DNA of 16,104 nt from DAIQNV01 sp036788215 (GCA_036788215.1 DAIQNV010000072.1:1-16104), one strand, 5' to 3'; positions 6,952 to 14,597 are shown, counted from the stretch's first letter. The notes: generated from the sequence alone by a model not told the origin. Program-made: numbers and translations.

Positions 6952-7977
6952 ATGCCCGACTACGCCAAGATGCTCGAAGCCGCCCGCGAAGCCGTCGTCC
7001 TCGCCTCGGGCGTCTGCCGGCAGGTCCAGTCCGCCCTCGACGAGGTCCGGGCGATCACCAAGGACGACAAGAGCCCCGTCACCATCGCCGACTTCGCCAG
7101 CCAGGCCATCGTCGCCCGCACGCTCAAGGAGCGCCTGGGCTCCGTCACCCTCGTCGCCGAAGAGGGCACCGCCTTCCTCCGCGAGGAAGGCCACGAGCCC
7201 CACCTCGAGGCCGTCCTCGCCGCGGTCCGCGAGATCTGGGACGACGCGACCGCCGAGGACGTCCTGAGCGCCATCGACCTCGGCGCCGGCGACACCCACC
7301 ACCACGCCTTCTGGACCCTCGACCCCATCGATGGCACCAAGGGCTTCCTCCGCAACCAGCAGTACGCGGTCGCCCTCGGTTACATCGAGTCGGGCACGCC
7401 CACGCTGGGCGTCCTGGGTTGCCCCAACCTCCCGCGCGACATGTCCGGCCCCCTCGACGAGGCCGACCCCGAGGGCTCGCTCTACTTCTGCATCAGGAAC
7501 GAGGGCGTCTACGAGTCCACCGCCAACGACGCCTCCGCCGAGGCCATCCGCATCACCCGCCTCGACCACGACACCGGCGAGGAGATCTGCATCACCGGCT
7601 CCGTCGAGAAGGCGCACTCCAACGTCTCCGACGAGGCCCGCATCCTCGACTGGCTCGCCACCGAGAAGAACGAACTCATCGGCGAGCCCGTCCGCCTCGA
7701 CAGCCAGTGCAAGTACGCCGTCGTCGCCCGGGGCCAGGCCGACGCCTACCTCCGCATGCCCACCAAGCCGGGCTACATCGAGCGCATCTGGGACCACGCC
7801 GCCGGCGCCCTCATCGCCAGCGAGTCCGGCGCCGCCGTCACCGACATCTTCGGGAACAGCCTCGACTTCAGCCAGGGACGGGGCCTCGAGAAGAACAAGG
7901 GCGTCATCTGCGCCCCGCCCCGCCTCCATGGCGAGATCATCGCCGCCATCAAGGCCCTGGGCATCAAGCCCGCCTGA
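6952..7977 (+). CDS. cysQ: 3'(2'),5'-bisphosphate nucleotidase (PAP phosphatase, CysQ/HAL2 family)
   Basis: This enzyme hydrolyses 3'-phosphoadenosine 5'-phosphate, the inhibitory by-product of PAPS use, to AMP; some members also act on inositol phosphates. It is Mg-dependent, cytosolic and inhibited by lithium in the family. The 341-residue product carries the metal-site signature of the inositol monophosphatase superfamily: SPVTIADFASQA (41-52), VAEEGT (68-73), WTLDPIDGTKGF (121-132) and WDHAAGALIASESG (280-293). At this length it is closer to the HAL2/plant-type enzymes (about 350 residues) than to E. coli CysQ (about 246). AGGAGA at 6938-6943, eight bases before the ATG, chooses this start over an in-frame ATG at 6883. 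Its neighbour cysC makes PAPS, so the pair handles both ends of PAPS turnover. Exact substrate preference is inferred. Confidence 0.94.
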   Translation: MPDYAKMLEAAREAVVLASGVCRQVQSALDEVRAITKDDKSPVTIADFASQAIVARTLKERLGSVTLVAEEGTAFLREEGHEPHLEAVLAAVREIWDDATAEDVLSAIDLGAGDTHHHAFWTLDPIDGTKGFLRNQQYAVALGYIESGTPTLGVLGCPNLPRDMSGPLDEADPEGSLYFCIRNEGVYESTANDASAEAIRITRLDHDTGEEICITGSVEKAHSNVSDEARILDWLATEKNELIGEPVRLDSQCKYAVVARGQADAYLRMPTKPGYIERIWDHAAGALIASESGAAVTDIFGNSLDFSQGRGLEKNKGVICAPPRLHGEIIAAIKALGIKPA

Positions 7978-7995
7978 CCCGGGACACCCTCAGGC
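7972..7995. terminator. Weak bidirectional hairpin spanning two convergent stop codons
   Basis: GCCTGA (7972-7977) and TCAGGC (7990-7995) form a 6-bp stem with a 12-base loop. Each arm contains the TGA stop of one of the two convergent genes. There is no T tract on either side, so a role in termination is only possible. Confidence 0.25.
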
Positions 7996-9825
7996 CGCAT
8001 CGCTGGGCACGCCGGGCACGCCCCCGTCGCACCACGATGCGCACGCCTCGATGAACGCCCGGGGCCGGATCGGCTTCGTCAGGTGATCATCGCACCCCGC
8101 CGCCAGGCACTTGTCCCGGTCCCCGTCCATCGCGTGCGCCGTGAGCGCCAAAATCGGCCCCAAGTGCCCCATCTCGCGCGCCCGCCTCGTCGCCTGGTAC
8201 CCGTCCATCTCGGGCATCTGCATATCCATCAGCACCAGGTCAAAGGGCCCCGCGTGCCCGAGCGCCTCGACCGCCTCGACCCCCGTCTCCGCCCGCACGA
8301 CCGACGCCCCCGCCCGCTCCAGCAGCATCGCGAACAGGCGCTGGTTGTCCTCCCCGTCCTCCGCCAGGAGGATCCGACGCCCCCGCAGCGACGCCGCCGG
8401 GATCACACCCTGGCTCTCCTCCACAGGTTCCTTGAACACCGGCACCCGCCACTCCACGCCCGCGCCCACGCCGCAGGGCACCTCCAGCGTGAACGTGCTC
8501 CCCTCCCCCTCCACCGAGTACACCCGGAGCGACCCGCCCATCAGTTCCGCGAGCCGGCGCGACACCGTCAGCCCCAGCCCCGTCCCCCCGTGCCTTCGCG
8601 ACATCGAAGCGTCCCCCTGCGCGAAGGGCTCGAAGATCGCGTCCAGCCGGTCCTCCGGGATCCCGATCCCCGTATCCTGCACCGCAACCGTCAGCGCGCA
8701 CCCGCCGGGCCCTTCGTCGGCGCTCAGCACCACCCGCACCCGACCATCCCGCGTGAACTTCACCGCGTTCCCCACCAGGTTCAACAGGATCTGCCGCAGC
8801 CGCGTCGGGTCGCCCAGCACCGTCTCGGGCAGGGGCGACTCCACCGACACCGACAGCCGCGTGTTCATGCTCTTCGCCCGCACCTGCAGCAGCGAAACCA
8901 CCTCTGCCGCGATCGACGCCGGGCTCATCTCCAGCCGCTCCACCTCGAGCCGTCCCGCCTCGACCTTCGACAGATCGAGCACGCCGTTCACAAGCTCAAG
9001 GAGGTGCCGCCCGTTCCGCCGGATCGTCTCCGCGTGCCCCCGGCGCTCCGCAGGATCGATCGACTCATCGTCGAGGACATCCGCGAACCCCAGCATCGCC
9101 GTCAGGGGCGTCCGCAGCTCGTGGCTCATGTTCGCCAGGAACGCCGTCTTCGCGGCGCTCGCGTTCTCCGCCTCCCGACGCGCGATCTCCACTTGCTGCG
9201 TCCGCTCCGCCACCTCCGCCTCGAGACACGAGTTCCGCGCCGCCAGGCTCTCCGCCAGTTCGCGCTCCAGCCGGTTCGCCTGCAGGCTCACCGCGAACTT
9301 GTTCAGGTCCAGGCAGAACAGCCAGCTCACCGCCGCCAGCGCCACCAGGAACACCGCCAGCAGCCGGTACGCCGGCCAGACGAACATCACCGCACTGAAC
9401 GCATACCCCGTCAGCCCGCAGAACAGAAAGATCACCGCCAGCCGGTTCATCTGCACATTGCGGTCCCGCGGCGCCTCCGCCAGGTAACTCTTCCTCCAGA
9501 AGAGGAAGATCCGCAGGTACCACCCCATCACCGCAAGATTCCCGATGATCAGCGCGATGATCCAGGGCCAGTCCGAAGCGCCCTCCTGATCCACCATGCA
9601 GTGGATCCGGGGCATGTAACTCCCGTTATTCGTCCAGAATCCCATCACCCCCGACCCGAGGAAGCCGCCCCCGGCAACCACCCCGACCGGCGCCACCCCC
9701 GTGCACCAGTCCGCCGCCGCTCCGATCGCCGCAGGAACAGCCCCGTCCGGCCGCCCAAGGGCAAGCCCGAACCCGCCCACGACAAGCGCCGTCAGAAGCA
9801 CAACGATCCCGATCCGCAGCGACAT
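7990..9825 (-). CDS. Membrane-bound hybrid sensor histidine kinase
   Basis: This two-component sensor has a C-terminal receiver, 611 residues from the ATG at 9825, which follows GGGAGG by four bases; a GTG at 9882 would add 19. Membrane helices lie at about 5-23, 87-110, 128-150 and 152-173, with a poorly conserved periplasmic loop between the first two. A coiled coil (about 180-225) leads to the HisKA domain with H235 in SHELRTPL. The HATPase domain shows the N box (LLNLVGNAVKF, N353), DTGIGIP (384-390) and GGTGLGLT (413-420). The receiver has acidic E489/D490, phospho-acceptor D534 in LMDMQMPEMDG, T562 and K584 (HLTKP). It should autophosphorylate and pass phosphate to its own receiver. No HPt protein or separate regulator is next to it, so its output is unknown. 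It is convergent with the phosphatase gene. Confidence 0.96.
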   Translation of the reverse strand: MSLRIGIVVLLTALVVGGFGLALGRPDGAVPAAIGAAADWCTGVAPVGVVAGGGFLGSGVMGFWTNNGSYMPRIHCMVDQEGASDWPWIIALIIGNLAVMGWYLRIFLFWRKSYLAEAPRDRNVQMNRLAVIFLFCGLTGYAFSAVMFVWPAYRLLAVFLVALAAVSWLFCLDLNKFAVSLQANRLERELAESLAARNSCLEAEVAERTQQVEIARREAENASAAKTAFLANMSHELRTPLTAMLGFADVLDDESIDPAERRGHAETIRRNGRHLLELVNGVLDLSKVEAGRLEVERLEMSPASIAAEVVSLLQVRAKSMNTRLSVSVESPLPETVLGDPTRLRQILLNLVGNAVKFTRDGRVRVVLSADEGPGGCALTVAVQDTGIGIPEDRLDAIFEPFAQGDASMSRRHGGTGLGLTVSRRLAELMGGSLRVYSVEGEGSTFTLEVPCGVGAGVEWRVPVFKEPVEESQGVIPAASLRGRRILLAEDGEDNQRLFAMLLERAGASVVRAETGVEAVEALGHAGPFDLVLMDMQMPEMDGYQATRRAREMGHLGPILALTAHAMDGDRDKCLAAGCDDHLTKPIRPRAFIEACASWCDGGVPGVPSDAA

Positions 9826-9898
9826 CAGGCCTCCCGGCGCACACGCGTCCAGGGTTCGCATCGACCGCGAACACACGGACACTCCAGATCCAGCCTCT

Positions 9899-9925
9899 AC
9901 GCTACCACCGAACCCCCCGCCGCAA
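9899..9925 (-). promoter_or_regulatory. Candidate promoter of the hybrid kinase
   Basis: Minus-strand TTGCGG (9925-9920) and TAGCGT (9904-9899) are separated by 15 bases, shorter than ideal. A transcript from here would have a leader of about 65-70 bases ending in GGGAGG before the ATG at 9825. Confidence 0.35.
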
Positions 9926-10066
9926 CCCTATTTAACATGAAACTTCGGTGCTCACCCCACCCCGTAGCGGTGCCAAAGCTGCCACCCAACGGGCCTTCAT
10001 GAAAGCACCACCCGCGATATGCCCCCACCCTTCCCACGGGCCACACGCGCCACACCACCCATGGAT

Positions 10067-10090
10067 CCCCGAGCGTGAGCGAGCGGGCTG
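10067..10090 (+). repeat. Short intergenic motif, copy 2 (CCCCGAGCGT-AGCGA type)
   Basis: CCCCGAGCGTGAGC followed by GAGCGGGCT closely matches the copy at 1187-1208. The sequence is intergenic and its role unknown. Confidence 0.35.
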
Positions 10091-10103
10091 AAAAACCAGA
10101 AAG

Positions 10104-10157
10104 GCCGGGTGCCCCGGTCGACCCCGCGCCGGCGAGGCAGACCACGAACACCCGACC
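10104..10157 (+). repeat. Possible diverged copy of the B repeat module
   Basis: It begins GCCGGGTGCC, followed by CCGGTCGACC, and ends near CCACGAACACCCGACC. The intact modules at 14506-14560 read GCCGGGTGCC, GTGGTCGATC and CCACGAACGACCGAC in the same order and at similar spacing. The central palindrome is no longer intact. Confidence 0.35.
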
Positions 10158-10182
10158 TCAAAAGAACCCGTCCCCGGTCCGT

Positions 10183-11202
10183 CTACTTCAACCCCAAACG
10201 CACGATCACCGGATGATGATCGCTCGGGGGCCGGCCATCCTCGCTCACACCCATCTCACGATCCACCCAAGCCTCGATGATCCGCGTCGACGGGGGCACC
10301 AGCACCGTGTCGATGAACCGCCCCGTGGTCAGACCGCCACGAAACCCGTTGAAGGTCCCAAGGGGCCCCTCCCCCGCCACCAGCACCGCATCGACCAGCC
10401 GGGGCGAGGGCGGCGCGATGCCATCACCCGTCGCGTCCCGGATCTCCCCGACGAGGTACCGACGCTCCGCGCTCTCCGGGGGCGCGTTGAAGTCGCCCAG
10501 CACGATCACCGGCTCCGTCCCCGCGATCGTCTCGATCCGGAACGCGATCAGCTCCGCCGACTCGCGCCGCGAAGCCTCCGACTGGTGATCCAGGTGCACG
10601 CTGAACACCCAGAACCCGTCGCGCTCCTCGTCCAGCCGATCGACGAACCGCTGGTAGCTCACCATCCGCGTGATCGTGTTCCCCCAGCTCGTGCTCGCCA
10701 CGACATCGGGCGTGTCGCTCAGCCAGAACCGCCCCGTCTCCGTCAGCTCCAGCCGGTCCGGGCGGTACAGCACCCCGCAGTGCTCGCCCGCGTTCACCCC
10801 GTCATCACGCCCGTACCCCGCGTACGCGTACCCCGGCGCCGCCGCCAGCACCTGGTCGATCTGGAACCGCAGCGCCTCCTGCACGCTCACCAGGTCCCAC
10901 GCCGGCGCCTCGGGCGTCCCACCCGGCCCGATCATCACGTCCACCACCCGGTCCGCCCGCAAAGGCCAACTGTTGGGCCCATCGTTCGCCGTCCCGAACC
11001 GGATGTTCCACGCCATCATCGTCAGCTCGCCCGGGTTCGCCCCCCGCTCGCCCCGCCCCGCCGCCTCCGAGGCCATACCCCCCGAACCGGCGTCCTTCTC
11101 CGATGAACACCCCGCGAGCCCCCCAAGGCACGCCACCATCGCCCCCAGCAAGCCGCCCACGACCACCCCTGCGAACCGCCGACCGCTGCGCCCAGTATCC
11201 AT
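10183..11202 (-). CDS. Endonuclease/exonuclease/phosphatase-fold lipoprotein
   Basis: This is a 339-residue predicted lipoprotein of the EEP (DNase I-like) superfamily, whose members cleave phosphodiesters in nucleic acids or phospholipids, or remove phosphates. The N terminus has two Arg, a hydrophobic stretch and a lipobox LAGC with C32, so it is probably anchored in a membrane after export. A Gly/Ala-rich linker runs to about residue 58. The EEP motifs follow in order: AWNIRFG (N66), VQEA (E109), SVHLDHQS (H203, D205), GDFNAP (D237, N239) and SDHHPV (D328, H329), so the active site looks complete. GGAGGA eight bases before the ATG supports the start. Its substrate cannot be told from the sequence; extracytoplasmic nuclease or phosphodiesterase are both possible. 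It is divergent from the SLC13-type gene, 93 bases apart. Confidence 0.92.
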   Translation of the reverse strand: MDTGRSGRRFAGVVVGGLLGAMVACLGGLAGCSSEKDAGSGGMASEAAGRGERGANPGELTMMAWNIRFGTANDGPNSWPLRADRVVDVMIGPGGTPEAPAWDLVSVQEALRFQIDQVLAAAPGYAYAGYGRDDGVNAGEHCGVLYRPDRLELTETGRFWLSDTPDVVASTSWGNTITRMVSYQRFVDRLDEERDGFWVFSVHLDHQSEASRRESAELIAFRIETIAGTEPVIVLGDFNAPPESAERRYLVGEIRDATGDGIAPPSPRLVDAVLVAGEGPLGTFNGFRGGLTTGRFIDTVLVPPSTRIIEAWVDREMGVSEDGRPPSDHHPVIVRLGLK

Positions 11203-11281
11203 CGCCCGAGTCCTCCATCAGACCGCCCGCTTCGCCGGGGCAACGCCCCCCCGCACTGGCGGGACCGCCGCCATCCGCCGA

Positions 11282-11287
11282 TACCCT
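11282..11287 (+). promoter_or_regulatory. Candidate -10 box that would give a leaderless SLC13-type mRNA
   Basis: TACCCT ends eight bases before the ATG at 11296, so a normal start site would fall at or within two bases of the A of the start codon. There is no Shine-Dalgarno between it and the ATG, and no clear -35. Confidence 0.4.
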
Positions 11288-11295
11288 ACCCGCCC

Positions 11296-13179
11296 ATGCT
11301 CGCCGAGGCCCTCCAGACCCTGGTCCCCACCACAGCCCCCACGCTGGCGGTCACCCTGGGCTGGCTCCCCCCGGACCTCGCCCCCTGGGCCGCGGGCGCC
11401 CTCATCGTCGCCATGATCGCCTGCCTCGCGACCGGCCGCTTCGGCGCCGACATCGTCCTCATGGGCGTCCTCACAGGCTTCGTCTGCTTCGGCCTCATCG
11501 ATCCCGCCGACGCCGTCGCCGGCTTCGCCAGCCCGGGCGTCATCACCATCGCCCTGCTCTACGTCGTCTCCACAGGCATGAAGCAGACCGGCGCGACCAA
11601 CATGATCACCGCCCGCCTCCTCGGGCGACCCAAGACCCTCATCGCCACCCAGCTCCGCCTCACCGCGCCCGTCGCCGCCGTCTCCGCCTTCGTCAACAAC
11701 ACGCCCATCGTCGCCATGTTCATGCCCGTCCTCGATGGCGTCGCCAAACGCGGTGGCTTCAGCCCCTCCAAGCTCTTCATCCCCCTCTCCTACGCCTCCA
11801 TCCTCGGGGGCGTCTGCACACTCATAGGCACCTCCACCAACATCGTCGTCGCCCAGCTCCTCGCCACCAACGACGTCCGCGACCGCGCCGGCAACCCCGT
11901 CCGCTTCGAGATGTTCACCCTCTCCCCCATAGGCATCCCCATCGCCATCGCCGGCATCGCCTACATCCTCCTCCTCGGTCGCAAACTCCTCCCCGACCGA
12001 CGCCCCGCCCACACGATCGAAACCCCGGGCGAAGCCCGCGAATACTCCGCCTCCATGAAGGTCAAGCCAGGCTCCCCCATCGTCGGCAAAACCGTCGAAC
12101 AGGCCGGCCTCCGACACCTCCCGGGCCTCTTCCTCTCCAGAATCGACCGCGAAGACCGCTCCATCGTCGCCGTCCGGCCCGACGAGAAACTCCAGCCCGG
12201 AGACGTCCTCGGATTCGTCGGCGACCTCGACTCCATGGTCGACCTCAACCAGATCCGGGGCCTCGAGCCCACCGGCACCGACGCCCGCCCCGCCGGGCGC
12301 GCCCAGGCCCAGCTCATCGAGGCCGTCGTCTCCAGCTCCTCCCGCCTCGTGGGCCTCACCATCCGCGAGTCCGGCATCCGCACCCGCTACGAAGCGGTCG
12401 TCGTCGCGGTCCACCGCCGGGGCCAGCGCCTCCGGGGCAAGATCGGCGACATCAAGCTCCGCGATGGCGACACCCTCCTCCTCGAAGCCGAGCCCGGCTT
12501 CGAAGAACGCCACCGCGACTCCCGCGACTTCCTCCTCGCCACCGAACGCGCCGCCTCCGCCGCCCCACGCCACGACCGCGCCTGGGTCGCCCTCCTCATC
12601 CTCCTCGGGCTCATCATCTCCCTGGGCACCGGAGCCCTCAGCCCACTCACCGCCTCGCTCATCGCCGCCGGAGCCATGATCATCGGGCGCTGCTGCACCG
12701 GCCCCCAGGCCCGCGCCGGCGTCGACTGGCAGGTCCTCGTCACCATCGGCGCCGCCTTCGGCATAGGCCGGGCCATGACCGACACCGGCCTCGCCGACTC
12801 CATCGCCACCAGCCTCGTCAACGTCATCGCCGCCGCCGGATTCGAAGGCACACTCCGAACATACGCCCTGCTCGCCACCGTCTACATCGCGACCGTGGTC
12901 TTCACCGCTGTCATGACCAACAACGCAGCCGCCGTCCTCATGTTCCCCATCGCCCTCCTCATCGCGCAGCAGCAGGGCATCCCCGTCCTCCCCATGGCCG
13001 TCATCGTCGCCATCGCCGCCTCCTGCGAGTTCTCCACGCCCATCGGTTACCAGACAAACCTCATGGTCATGGGCCCAGGCGGCTACAAATGGCTCGACTA
13101 CACCCGATTCGGCGGGCCCCTGACCCTCCTCGTCGCTGTCATCTGCATCGCCCTCGCCCCCATCCTCTACGGAAACTGA
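11296..13179 (+). CDS. SLC13 (DASS)-family permease with two RCK_C domains, candidate sulfate transporter
   Basis: This inner-membrane anion transporter has 627 residues. The first membrane half spans about 30-230 and carries the SAFVNNTPIVAMFMPVL motif (130-146) and GTSTNIV (178-184). Two cytoplasmic RCK_C (TrkA_C-like) domains follow at about 250-320 and 335-405 (KPGSPIVGKTVEQAGLR; SRLVGLTIRESGIRTRYEAV). The second half, about 428-625, has TAVMTNNAAAVLMFP (537-551) and STPIGYQTNLMVMGPG (580-595). The two NNT/TNN elements are the inverted-repeat substrate and cation sites of the family. This architecture matches SLC13/SAC1-type proteins, several of which carry sulfate; other dicarboxylates or oxyanions are possible. 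The nearby cysC and PAP phosphatase make sulfate attractive but do not prove it. The start lacks a Shine-Dalgarno and appears leaderless. No terminator is evident before the next gene. Confidence 0.92.
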   Translation: MLAEALQTLVPTTAPTLAVTLGWLPPDLAPWAAGALIVAMIACLATGRFGADIVLMGVLTGFVCFGLIDPADAVAGFASPGVITIALLYVVSTGMKQTGATNMITARLLGRPKTLIATQLRLTAPVAAVSAFVNNTPIVAMFMPVLDGVAKRGGFSPSKLFIPLSYASILGGVCTLIGTSTNIVVAQLLATNDVRDRAGNPVRFEMFTLSPIGIPIAIAGIAYILLLGRKLLPDRRPAHTIETPGEAREYSASMKVKPGSPIVGKTVEQAGLRHLPGLFLSRIDREDRSIVAVRPDEKLQPGDVLGFVGDLDSMVDLNQIRGLEPTGTDARPAGRAQAQLIEAVVSSSSRLVGLTIRESGIRTRYEAVVVAVHRRGQRLRGKIGDIKLRDGDTLLLEAEPGFEERHRDSRDFLLATERAASAAPRHDRAWVALLILLGLIISLGTGALSPLTASLIAAGAMIIGRCCTGPQARAGVDWQVLVTIGAAFGIGRAMTDTGLADSIATSLVNVIAAAGFEGTLRTYALLATVYIATVVFTAVMTNNAAAVLMFPIALLIAQQQGIPVLPMAVIVAIAASCEFSTPIGYQTNLMVMGPGGYKWLDYTRFGGPLTLLVAVICIALAPILYGN

Positions 13180-13249
13180 AGCGCAGGCCCCATCGCCCCG
13201 AAACACACGCTTCAGAGGCCCGATCCCGCGCCGACCCAACAAACCCGAG

Positions 13250-13255
13250 TACACT
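13250..13255 (+). promoter_or_regulatory. Candidate -10 box for the epimerase gene
   Basis: TACACT would give a leader of about 65 bases ending in the GGGAG before the GTG start. That leader contains a small palindrome, GGCTGG-C-CCAGCC, at 13269-13281. No -35 is clear. Confidence 0.35.
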
Positions 13256-13326
13256 CCCCCCCGGTACGGGCTGGCCCAGCCGCCCCGGTCGGAAGAGAAC
13301 ACAACACCGCACGGGAGATTCGAGCC

Positions 13327-14376
13327 GTGGACATCCTCATCACCGGAGGCTCCGGCTTCATCGGGGGCTACTTCCACCGCGAGCTCATCGCCGCCGGCCA
13401 CCGCATCGTCAACCTCGACCTCGTCGCGCCCACCGGCCCCGTCGCCGAGTCGCCCTTCGTCAAGGGCGATGTCCGCAACCCCGCCGCCGTCAAGGCCGCC
13501 CTCACCCACTTCGGCACACCCGTCGACAAGGTCGTCCACCTCGCCGCCGCACACCACGACTTCGGCATCGAGCACGACACCTACTACGACGTGAACGAAA
13601 ACGGCGCCCGCGTCCTCACCGACGCCATGGACGACACCGGTGTCGCCGACCTCTCCTTCTACTCCACCGTCGCCATCTACGGAGAAGCCCCCGAGCCCGT
13701 CACCGAGGACTCACCCAAGAACTTCTTCAACCCCTACGGAGGCTCCAAGTGGGCCGCCGAGAAGGTCTTCATCCAGTGGGTCGAAAAAGGTCACAACAAA
13801 GAGGGCCACCAGCGCCGCTGCCTCACCATCCGCCCCACCGTCACCTTCGGCCCCAATAACTTCGCCAACATGTACTCCCTCATCCGCCAGATCCACGCCA
13901 ACAAGTACCTCCAGTTCGGCCCCGGCACCAACATCAAGTCCCTCAGCTACGTCGAGAACATCGTCGACGCCACCCTCTACCTCTGGGACCACCCCGGACG
14001 CGCCGACTACGACCCCTACAACTGGATCGACAAGCCCGACCTCTCCTCCGCAGGCATCGCCGAGTGCGTCTTCAAAAGCCTGGGCAAGCCCGCGCCCCGC
14101 TCCCACCTCCCACTCGCCCTGGGCCTCGCCGCCGGCATCCCCTTCGATGTCGTCATCAAGCTCACCGGCAAGAACCTCCCCATCTCCACCGCCCGCATCA
14201 AGAAACTCTTCGTCGCCCAGACCAAGTACGAAGCCGACAAGGTCCTCGCCACCGGCTATCGCCCCAAGGTCCCCCTCGCCGAGGGCATCGACCGCATGTG
14301 CCGCTGGTACCTCGAGCAGGGCCGCAACGAATCCGCCACCTGGCACATCCCCCCCGCCAAACCCGCCCCGGGCTGA
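13327..14376 (+). CDS. NAD-dependent epimerase/dehydratase (extended SDR)
   Basis: This 349-residue cytosolic enzyme is of the nucleotide-sugar epimerase/dehydratase type. The Rossmann dinucleotide motif ITGGSGFIGG is at 5-14, D31 ends the second strand (NAD preference), HLAAAHHDFG is at 71-80, and the catalytic set is S113/T114, Y137 and K141 in NPYGGSKWAAEK. The C-terminal part (VTFGPNNFANMYSLIRQI at 172-189, SLSYVENIVDATLYLWDHPG at 205-224) is the substrate-binding half. The HH after the AAA is unlike the usual AA. Substrates in this family range from UDP-hexoses to sterol-like molecules, so no specific reaction can be assigned. The start is GTG, supported by GGGAG nine bases upstream. It lies 147 bases after the transporter gene with its own candidate promoter, and a hairpin begins 15 bases after the stop. 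Confidence 0.93.
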   Translation: MDILITGGSGFIGGYFHRELIAAGHRIVNLDLVAPTGPVAESPFVKGDVRNPAAVKAALTHFGTPVDKVVHLAAAHHDFGIEHDTYYDVNENGARVLTDAMDDTGVADLSFYSTVAIYGEAPEPVTEDSPKNFFNPYGGSKWAAEKVFIQWVEKGHNKEGHQRRCLTIRPTVTFGPNNFANMYSLIRQIHANKYLQFGPGTNIKSLSYVENIVDATLYLWDHPGRADYDPYNWIDKPDLSSAGIAECVFKSLGKPAPRSHLPLALGLAAGIPFDVVIKLTGKNLPISTARIKKLFVAQTKYEADKVLATGYRPKVPLAEGIDRMCRWYLEQGRNESATWHIPPAKPAPG

Positions 14377-14390
14377 CCCACCAACGGTGC

Positions 14391-14419
14391 CCCGAACCGC
14401 CGCGCAGCGGCGCTTCGGG
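14391..14419 (+). terminator. Hairpin C after the epimerase gene (terminator or repeat module)
   Basis: CCCGAAccGCCGC pairs with GCGGCgcTTCGGG around a 3-base loop (GCA), with a single C-C mismatch. It starts 15 bases after the stop codon and is preceded by GGTGC, like the A and B modules. No T tract follows, so it may be a third repeat module and not a classic terminator. Confidence 0.5.
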
Positions 14420-14437
14420 CCGGTCCCACACCATCGC

Positions 14438-14461
14438 CGGGTGCCGTGGTCGATCCGCCTC
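14438..14461 (+). repeat. Truncated B module (left arm only)
   Basis: GGGTGC, the left arm CGTGGTCGATCCGC and the loop CTCC are present, then the sequence jumps to ACCCGGTGCC of the next A module. The right arm GCGGATCGGCCACG is missing, as if deleted between repeats. Confidence 0.8.
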
Positions 14462-14471
14462 CACCCGGTGC

Positions 14472-14497
14472 CACTGACCCGGCTCCGCGGGTCAGTG
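14472..14497 (+). repeat. A module, copy 1
   Basis: A perfect 10-bp inverted repeat, CACTGACCCG and CGGGTCAGTG, with loop GCTCCG, flanked by GGTGC on the left and CCGCCCCACGCCGGGTGC on the right. Confidence 0.9.
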
Positions 14498-14515
14498 CCG
14501 CCCCACGCCGGGTGC

Positions 14516-14547
14516 CGTGGTCGATCCGCCTCCGCGGATCGGCCACG
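14516..14547 (+). repeat. B module, copy 1
   Basis: CGTGGTCGATCCGC and GCGGATCGGCCACG pair over 14 positions with one T-G wobble and a 4-base loop CTCC. It follows A copy 1 by 18 bases and is followed by AACGACCGACACCG. Confidence 0.9.
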
Positions 14548-14597
14548 AACGACCGACACCGAACCATCGGCCCCAACCCCCGCTCACCACCCGGTGC

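Larger units (their letters stand above)
9826..10182. other. 357-base intergenic region between two minus-strand genes
   Basis: Next to the kinase it holds a possible promoter (9899-9925). Further right come the GAGCGT-type motif (10067-10090), a possible degenerate copy of the B repeat (10104-10157) and a short GC hairpin (CCGGG/CCCGG at 10106-10117). On the minus strand that hairpin is followed by TTTCTGGTTTTTC, so it may terminate the lipoprotein gene. No small gene is convincing. Confidence 0.55.

Noticed and set aside
8083..10002. 639-codon + strand frame opposite the hybrid kinase
   Set aside because: Low-complexity Arg/His/Pro translation; the minus strand has all kinase and receiver motifs.
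11218..13575. 785-codon minus-strand frame opposite the SLC13-type gene and the start of the epimerase gene
   Set aside because: Its Gly/Asp/Glu-rich product is the expected shadow of GC-rich codons; the + strand frames contain clear family motifs.
11103..13859. 918-codon + strand frame across the transporter and epimerase genes
   Set aside because: Arg/Pro/His-rich low-complexity translation, in a different frame from two recognised genes.
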